Shown piece by piece: positions 56,001 to 64,000 of a stretch of 64,000 nucleotides of DNA. The notes under the pieces were generated by a model. The model was not told the DNA's origin and ran no database searches. It saw only the letters and a list, made by a program, of their open reading frames with translations. The first letter of the stretch is position 1. Each line of letters starts with the position of its first letter. Origin of the DNA: Paralichthys olivaceus. Taxonomy: Eukaryota > Chordata > Actinopteri > Pleuronectiformes > Paralichthyidae. The stretch lies in NCBI RefSeq assembly GCF_024713975.1, contig NC_091098.1, positions 13,192,316 to 13,256,315 on the forward strand, read 5' to 3'. Made by a program: the position numbers and the translations under genes.

Positions 56001-59000
56001 ATGGCCCAGCCCTACAAATTGTGAAGCACACAAAATGTGATGTAGTGAATGTAGGAGGACAAAAGATGCAGAACTGCAAACGGCACAACTGCTGTGCATC
56101 ACCATTTAAATAACAACTCCTTTCACTCTCACACACACCTCCCCTAAAATGAAATCTAAAGCTTGATTTTGTCTTAAGCGTGAAATTCTCACATACGATG
56201 TGTGAAATTGCCAACAAGGCCATTTTGACAAGACAGCTTCATCATCTCCCATTGAGCCTGCAGTGAATAGGAAGAACGTTTGTTGTGCTGTGACACAGCG
56301 CAATAGAGAGGTGATTCATGGAAACTGGGGGATTTTGTTGCATACTATATACATTACCTGTGAGAGGATTTCTATGATTATAAAGGAAGACTTTGCTCTT
56401 TAATGGAGGGACGAGTTTGTTTTCTTCAGGAGAGGCAGCTTTAGGATTTAGGATGGAATGAGATTAGGAGAGGGGCTTTGAAGTGATGCAGTCTGAGAGG
56501 GGGCCTGCTGCTGCAGCTCTGAGAATGTTTCATATGGAAAACTGCCATTTTCTTAATTGAACTAAATTAGAAAACCACTCCTCCTAATGCAATGCATACT
56601 CACTACCTAACTAATTATAACCTGCAGACTCAGCCCATCGCTCAAATCAAAGAGAATAATTCAGGGATAAGATGCAACTCCTTCTAATGAATAATGATCA
56701 ACATTAAACTGATCATGAGGCCTGAGAAGCACATGTGTTTGTGTTGTATCATATGTAAATTAACATTATGTTCTTAAAGTAATCTGGTCAAATTGAAGGC
56801 CTGATTCACATGTGGCACATGCTGCTTAATCCCATGTGGAGGAACAGAAAGAAATCTTAGCCCTTAATCCTGATAACCAACCTCATTTTAAGGAGATCAC
56901 AACAATAAATGTTCCCAGCAAAGCAAAAGGAGGCCATGTTCAACTGTCTGTGAAAAACACTACCTTCTCAGCAACATTTAGGAGGAATATAGAGAACAAT
57001 AATGAAGTAACAATCTACTGTACATCCTTTACAGCAACCACTGAATGCACAGTATATTGAATTAATATTATCCTGAAAACAAGAAAGAAAAAAGCTGAGA
57101 GAACAATAAGTCAATCATTTGTCATTGCAATAAGGTTAAAAAAGAAAGGATGGTTGCCCATGAATAAAATTAAATGCGTCCTTTTTTTGCTTAAGTGCAG
57201 ACAGATTAGAGAGAAGTGAATAGAAAAGGGAAAAAAATGGTAAAAAACAAATAAACAAAGCTAAGGGGTCCATTGCAAAGAAAAGTACATTTTGATCATC
57301 CCACATATATCCAAAGAGGCTAAGTTTGAGGAGAAACATGGACTTGGTGACCATCCATTGTATTTGTAGCAACAGAATCATTTCAATATAAATATTAGAT
57401 GGGGAGTTAGGTATAAATACACACATATAATGGGCCGATATTGCTCTGTTGCTAAATAATAGATATTACCCCAGCAGTGTCATCCTCTGCTAAAGTAAAA
57501 CATTTTCCACTAACCACGTTTACAAGTAGATTATAAAACAAAGAGTTTGTATTGCAGCAGTTACCACAAAAATAAGCCCTCCTATATACTGTATCACACA
57601 CCAAACAAATGAAACCCTGATCTGTGAGATGAGCAATGATGACTGGCTAACATCTGGAATCCACTTAAAAGATGTCCAAATGATGCTGAGGAGAGAGGGA
57701 GGAGAGCTGAAACACAGCCGTCTTCACCAGTGGACGAGGATAAACTACTCGTGTTTATGTGTGAGCCAAACTGTGCTATGCCAAGTCATCTAGTGATCAG
57801 CTCTGCGTCTCTGCCACCTGTACTGTGCACTCTTTGAACCAGATGTTCCTGGTGTTTTGTTGTTGTTGTTGCATAGGCACCTTATTTGTGCCGGAGAATT
57901 ACATAGGAAATGTATGCATTTATTGAAGAAGGGCTGTACTGATTCTGAAACTAATCCAGGTGATCCAGTAATCCAGCTTTGCATCAGGACAACAGAATTT
58001 ACTGTGTAGATCACAAAATTATTATAAAATTTCCCCTAGGGGAAAGCTGTATATTTTGCAAATGTAAACTTATTAATTTTTTTATAAATGCATGTGACTA
58101 TTTCAAATCAATCAACTTTTGAGCTTTCCTTGCTACTAATTAAACCACAAGACAATAATGGACGTGTACAGTAAAGGCTCAATAAGCTTCTACTCAGCTC
58201 AGGGCCATCTCAAATAGAAACAACAATCCAAAAGCAACATCAAACTTCAATTGAACAGTGTGATGATGGCGCTGATTCTTTCATGACTTCCAAAGAACGG
58301 GGTAACATATTGACCATTCACATGGACACAAAGACAAAGCCCCTTTATGGCTGCCTAGCTCTTTTATTGAAGCCTCAGCTATACAGTTTGACCTATTAAC
58401 CGTGATGAAATGCTTCCTGCGAGAATGTTAGTGCTACAATGGGCCGTGGTAATCCTGAGGTTCAATAGGACACCTGTGCATGCTCTCTCCCTCCTAACCA
58501 CTGCTGTGATGTCTCGTCTTCATAAAAGAGGAATATAATCATTCTGCCTCCCCCAACACTTCACCAATACGTGATGAGTGCTCACAGGTTTACTGGTCAC
58601 CCTGGGAGAAGCAGAGAAAACCACCACAGATTGTCGCAGCATCACTGCAGCAGATGATCAGTCTGCGAAATAACATGAAGCCTGATAATGCTTGGGAATC
58701 TCTGACGGCTTGTTGTGTAATGATAATGTTGCAGCCAAGTGTCAGTGCCTGAGACGCATTGTGAGGCGCTGCTTCATTGACTCAGCTCATATTTTACATT
58801 TGACAGCATATGAACCTGCAAGCCTTCATCTTCTTTGATTACATGCAAATGTGAAGCTCTACTACACTCCATTTAAGTCTGGTTAAACACTGAGCAAAAC
58901 GTAACTCATACAATAATCATCTAACAGCCCATTACCTGTAACTGAAACCCTTATTTAGGGATTTAAGATTACATTATCACACAAAGTAAAAACTACTGAG

Positions 59001-59645
59001 CTACCATACTGTAAACTGAGATAAACTCTATGTCAACTAAAGACATATAAAATGTCAGAAAGTTAAATATTGTAAATGATATGCTAAGCAGCAAGTGAAT
59101 GTAGTTAAACTTTAATAAGCATCTAAAATATCCAGTCTGTGTTTGGTTGTTGATTTGAATGTTTGAAAGACTGATTACCCATTATTATGAATAAATTAGC
59201 CAAACATGCCAATCACGGGCAACATAAGTGGTAGTGTGGTCTACAAGCACAGTGTGCAGTCTGTCTTATTATTGCTGGAGACTAAATAAAGCCTCTCTGT
59301 TGCCAGGTTGATATTCATATTTGTTCCATCAGCTTCAGCGGTACACTGAACAGAAGAGCAGAGAGTGTCTGTGCTCTGTGATAGTGAGACCTTGAGGTGG
59401 TCCCAGAAAAAAGATTTGAACATTTGATCTGCCTAAACTGTGAAAAAAAAAACAGAGTAAGATGCAAAACAAGCCACTTGCAGAAACTGCCTCAGAGAAT
59501 GTGAGCAGTAGACAATTCCAGATAAGGACTGATATACAACTACTCAATAAATATGTATTTTCCAGAAGCAGGGTTGTCCTGGCAGACAGGTGTGTGTTTT
59601 CAGCTGCAACCGCCAAGCAATGCCTTCATGATAGTTTAGACTTAA

Positions 59646-60157
59646 GCTGCTTTCAGACATGCACTGAACTCCAGATCCACCACAGATCCCCAATATTTTC
59701 TCTGGAGGAGGTGCACGTGTGAATGCAATGTCCGAATGAGAGCCTTCACAGTTTCTGCTGACTTTTTCTGCAAACACAGCAGGGGGGGGTTGATGACGTT
59801 TCCATCACCAACAGCAGAAGATTTTTAACAACAAAGAGAAAATTTAAATATCCTGGTGAAAAAGTGGTGTCATACATGTAGAAGACATTGACCAATGCGT
59901 AAAAGATAATTTTTGGTGATACGAGCGGACACTGGTTGTGTGTCGTCAAGATAATCGAATGATCTCCACAACAGAGTTAATAGGTTACTTCCTGCCTTTG
60001 CCTGCTGCACCACCTCTCACCTGAATAATGTGGAGGATTTGGAACATGTCTGTGCAGATATCCTCCGGCTGCGTTGTGCATGTGTGAAAGGCAAAGTCCG
60101 GGTAAAGGCCAGACCCAATTCTCCGGACTTTACCCGCAGGTCATATCTGAAAACGGC
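59646..60157. mobile_element. MITE, element C (same family as element B)
   Basis: About 512 bp. Left end GCTGCTTTCAGACATGCACT, right end in reverse complement GCCGTTTTCAGATATGACCT, so imperfect terminal inverted repeats. TTAA precedes the left end (59642-59645) and TTTA follows the right end, a decayed TTAA target pair. Internal CTCTGGAGGAGGTGCACGTG and TTCTGCTGACTTTTTCTGC are shared with the inverted copy at 23062-23310. No transposase frame. Confidence 0.75.
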
Positions 60158-63100
60158 TTTAGTGAAGTCAGACAGAAACATCCAGCAGTGACACAGACAC
60201 TGAAGCTGAATAGGTGCAGGTGTGAAATGCATGCAGATTTAAGTCAAGCACTGGATTCATTTATCCTGGTGACTCTTAACTCCATGGACAAGGAATCATC
60301 AATGGACAATCTGCTCACAGTCTGAAACAGTGGGCACACGTCTCTGTTTTTCTTGCCTTACAAGCTCCTGAGCTTGTTGACACAAGCCACAGACTGTGGA
60401 CTGTTCTAGGAAGCCTTGAAGTCTCTTAAATGAAGCCCAGACCTCAAGGGCCCCTCACTCCCCAAACACCCTGCTCACACAGGAGAGTCTCTCAGTTTCC
60501 CTGCCAGGCAACAACATTTGTTTGTCTTCAACGCAGAGACCGAACACACCCTGGATGACCGTAGCGCTGCATTAAAGAGGGGGTTGGGAGCCGCAGAGGC
60601 CCTGAATGCAACTCAATCACCTCTCTGTGTGAGCGACACAAAAGGGCCAGTGAGAGTGAAGAAGTGAGAGTGAGACGGCCACAGCTCTGAACAGGCGCTC
60701 CGGTGTAGCTGAGCTGCAGCAGGTAATGTGCTCTCTGGTTACCTGTTTCCCATGGAGCTTAATGTTAACACGCCCAATTGTCAATAACTCCAGTTGCAAT
60801 TTTTCAGCTGGAGGCAATGGGACTCACGGGAGGAGGTAACACAGCCAGAAAAAAGCAGTAGATATGGGTGGAATTACAACCTCTAGATTTTATTACAGTT
60901 TTTAATACAAAAATAAAACAAAGAGAGACACAAATTACTTTCAGAGTTGAGGCATTCCATTTTACGACTGACAAGGAAAATTATATTTCTCATATTTGTG
61001 TGACCTATTATCTTCACCAGATGCAGCTTTTACAAAAGTGAAAAACATTTTTACCAGAATTTTAACAAATTATTAAAACATAACCCCCGACCCTGCACTT
61101 GCAGTTCTAATGTAAAACATCAACACTACAGATTCATGCAAATGTAAACTCCTTTCTTAGTAGCTGACACAAATTCCCTGTCATTTGGCACAACTTAATA
61201 TTCACAACTGAATGACCCATTCTTAACAGTTCACTGACTCCATTCAGTGAGTGAAGGCACCGCTGATAGGAAAGTCACCACCGACCCAAATCAGAATTCT
61301 CATGGCCTGACTTTCCAGCAAGTGGCAAATTACCACATCGAAATACTTCAACAACTTAGCGCATTCGGAGGATTATCTCATAGACACATTCTTGAGGGAC
61401 TTGAGACACAATCCTTTGAACAGTGAACACATTGTGACGTATTTAGTCAAGATCCCGACCCCAAAGTCTGGGTCTAAAAGCCCTTTTGTTCCTCTGCAGA
61501 ATGTCTGAATAAATACTGAAAATATGTAACAGTTAACTTGTAGGAGCAGGGCCTCCATCTAGGGCAAGCAAACTGTTATCTCGGGCAATACAGTGTAAAA
61601 GTAGATGGTATCGTAGTCAACAGAAATAGTAAACAATTTTAAAGCCCACTTGAATAACAATACAAGGCTCCCTCTTTACCTCGGTCCGGGTTGTTTGAAA
61701 GCAGTGTCTCTCAACAAATACAAAACATATTGAAGTGAAAGTTGGTGCAACCTTTGTCCATCACTCAAAGAGCAAGTGATAAGGTTTAACTGTGAACAGC
61801 GCCACCATGCTGCCATTTACAAGACACTTTAATGATCATCAAGAATCTACCATAAGACTTAGAGGTATATTCTCTCCCTGCATTGGGACAAAACTGTGAG
61901 TATTGGTCTCATTTGTGCATTGACTAATTTAACATTTTATCCATTCCTCCTACAAATGTTATTGACTCATCCAAAATTGACTGCATACTTGGCTGAGCCT
62001 AATAAAAGTTAACTTGTTTATTATTCCAATATCTGCCAATGTCTTGTGGGTAATTCTGATCCTGCAGAAACTAATGACTTTTGCTTGTAGTCTGTACTCA
62101 AGCAAAAAATTTGATAAATGGCCATAAATCAGTGGCCCAGTCAATTTGGCCTAAAATTCACCCTGACACAAATCCATAATGTCTCCATGAGAGATCTAGG
62201 TAGTCTTTAAAAGTCATGGCTGCCATCGGCTAATCAGGATTAAAGTTGCACATATTTAGGATTGTGCTGTTAGAGCAAAGATGTGTGTTCACAGAGTACT
62301 TTGTAGTCACATCTGTGTCCAATGACTGATATGTGGAGCAGATCACCAAACATCAAGCAGATTGAGTCCCAATGATCAAAACCACGTCGAGTGACACACT
62401 GACAACAGCTGACATTTTACTATTTGTCTAACCAGCTGATAAACACCTGAGTGAAAGATGGCAAACTGAATTTAATGTCATCACAGTGTCAATAACCACA
62501 ACCCTGTTAATAGTTATTATTATTTCTGAGTGTAATCAAGTTTGTAAACTGAAGCTGGATGATGGCATACAACAGAATTACTGGAGCTACATGGGAGATT
62601 CAAACAATGCAGTCATTGTCATCTGTGTGCATCCACATGTTTCTGTTTACCATTACATATCAGGAAGACATATGCAATGTTGGATGAGTTACATAAGTTT
62701 TGAATGCTGATTATATTAGAATGACAGTGCTGATGACTACGTGTCATTGTAGACTTTAGTGGAAATGTACTGTAAAATGTATGAATTAGCTGATTTAACA
62801 ACAAAAATGTTTTTTACTGTTGCCAAATGCATACATTTTTGGAGTAAAAGAGATATGCTACAGAGCATTTTTGTATGGATACAAAAAATGTGTACATATT
62901 TCTCTGCATGTCTTAACTCATTAGACTTTACAATGAGATAACTTGAATATTTATTTGATGTCAAGTGATCAGGAATACACATCCAGACAATTAACTATAC
63001 TTCAAAAAGAAAAATATTGACCTCAATACATTACACTATGAACTATACGCAGTAGAGTAAATGGTAGGTTCCTCCACCTAATGCAAGATGAGAGGAGGAC

Positions 63101-64000
63101 TGGGAGGAAACACCTGACCTGTAATATTAACTTTATTCTAGCCATGTGAGGACAGCGCATATGTTAACTCAGCACCACACAAAGCTGGCCATCCAATTTG
63201 TTCAACTACAATTACTTAATTCGCTGATGAATGAGCCAAGAAACTTCCCATCAGCCAGCTTTTTCTTTGTCTGGCTGTTTGCACAGGAGAGGCTCATGCA
63301 TCACAGCAGACCTAACATTTAACTCTCCAACACGGGGAGCTGGAGCAGCTGCTCGTGGTCACAGAATAAGACACGGATCACGTGGACGAGACGTTCAAAC
63401 CAAGTGACAAACACCATAATGTTTTGATTGAAAATGTAAAAAGCATTAAACAGAAGTTGACAGCAACACCTAAAATGTGCTGATGTTTCACTAGACCTGC
63501 CACAAACCATCTGTGTTTGCCCCAGTGACCCTCACTGGCATTTCCTTGCTGGTAGTATAATGAATTTCAGGCTGGATCCAATAATTTTGTTGCGTAACAA
63601 AACCGTTTTTTCCCCCACTGGTCCTCCAAGGTTTGCTCAAGGGTTGCTTGTAACCTCGCCTAAATGATGATGTTAGATCATTTGCAGTGATCTGAACTGG
63701 AGGATTCAGGAACAACAACAGCAAAGGATAGAAAACCTGAGGAGTGTTTTCCCTCTTGTTGGTTTTTAAAGGTGGCTGGTATTAAAGAAAGAAACAACAA
63801 GCAATGAAAACGCATTAGCTGGCCTGCAGGTGACGAGAGGTGGCTCATGAAATACGCTAGTGACCTTTGGTTTATAAAAGATAAGCCCTCTCCAAGATGG
63901 TGATTTCACAGGCCTCCTTTGCTGATAAGGCAGGAGAGGCAGCAGTTGCACTTTGCAAACACACACATAAAACAGCCACATTTACACACTACCCAGGACT

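Larger units (their letters stand above)
52759..64000 (-). other. Probable clstn1 intron 1 (start outside window)
   Basis: No other gene is recognised here. The clstn1 signal-peptide exon should lie upstream (to the right). I looked for a short GC-rich Met-Leu-rich exon with a donor in phase 1 and found none, so exon 1 is probably beyond 64000. The stretch holds repeat copies at 52878-53062 and 59646-60157 and otherwise AT-rich DNA with only short chance frames. Confidence 0.6.

Overview
The window is nuclear DNA from a ray-finned (teleost) fish, probably a spiny-rayed (percomorph) species. I infer this from the split vertebrate gene models, the gene order, the short introns, the CA/GT microsatellites and several interspersed repeats whose wording matches families I know from teleost genomes. 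No bacterial, phage, plasmid or CRISPR features are present. The window does not contain a new defence or mobile system. It is a conserved vertebrate neighbourhood equivalent to human 1p36.22.

Layout, left to right: ube4b (minus, CDS 1048-17287, 29 coding exons, ends at the left edge); rbp7 (minus, 18368-19347, 4 exons); a 4 kb repeat-rich gap (LINE pieces, two abutting TTAA-type MITEs, and a duplicated unidentified block); nmnat1 (minus, 23493-26791, 4 coding exons); a 3.4 kb divergent intergenic region with a long GT microsatellite, a decayed Ty3/gypsy integrase remnant and small local duplications; lzic (plus, 30248-31803, 5 introns in the CDS); a fold-back repeat pair; and clstn1 (minus, 36799-52758, 18 coding exons). 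The signal-peptide exon of clstn1 is not seen, so 52759-64000 is most likely its first intron. All exon joins were worked out by hand. In ube4b, rbp7, nmnat1 and lzic the spliced lengths are whole numbers of codons from ATG to stop (1366, 137, 273 and 189 aa). The clstn1 exons keep one frame for about 954 aa.

The genes do not form a pathway. ube4b is a U-box ubiquitin E3/E4 ligase, rbp7 a cytosolic retinol carrier, nmnat1 the nuclear NAD+ synthase, lzic an ICAT-domain protein, and clstn1 a neuronal cadherin-family membrane protein that acts as a kinesin-1 cargo adaptor. The shared block ube4b-rbp7-nmnat1-lzic keeps the human relative order and orientation. clstn1 is inverted relative to human, and ctnnbip1, which lies between CLSTN1 and LZIC in human, is absent from the gap. 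The most useful unusual items are three in-frame small exons (57 nt in ube4b; 30 and 51 nt in clstn1), a GC-AG intron in ube4b, the two adjoining MITEs, the duplicated blocks around nmnat1, and the fold-back repeat between lzic and clstn1.
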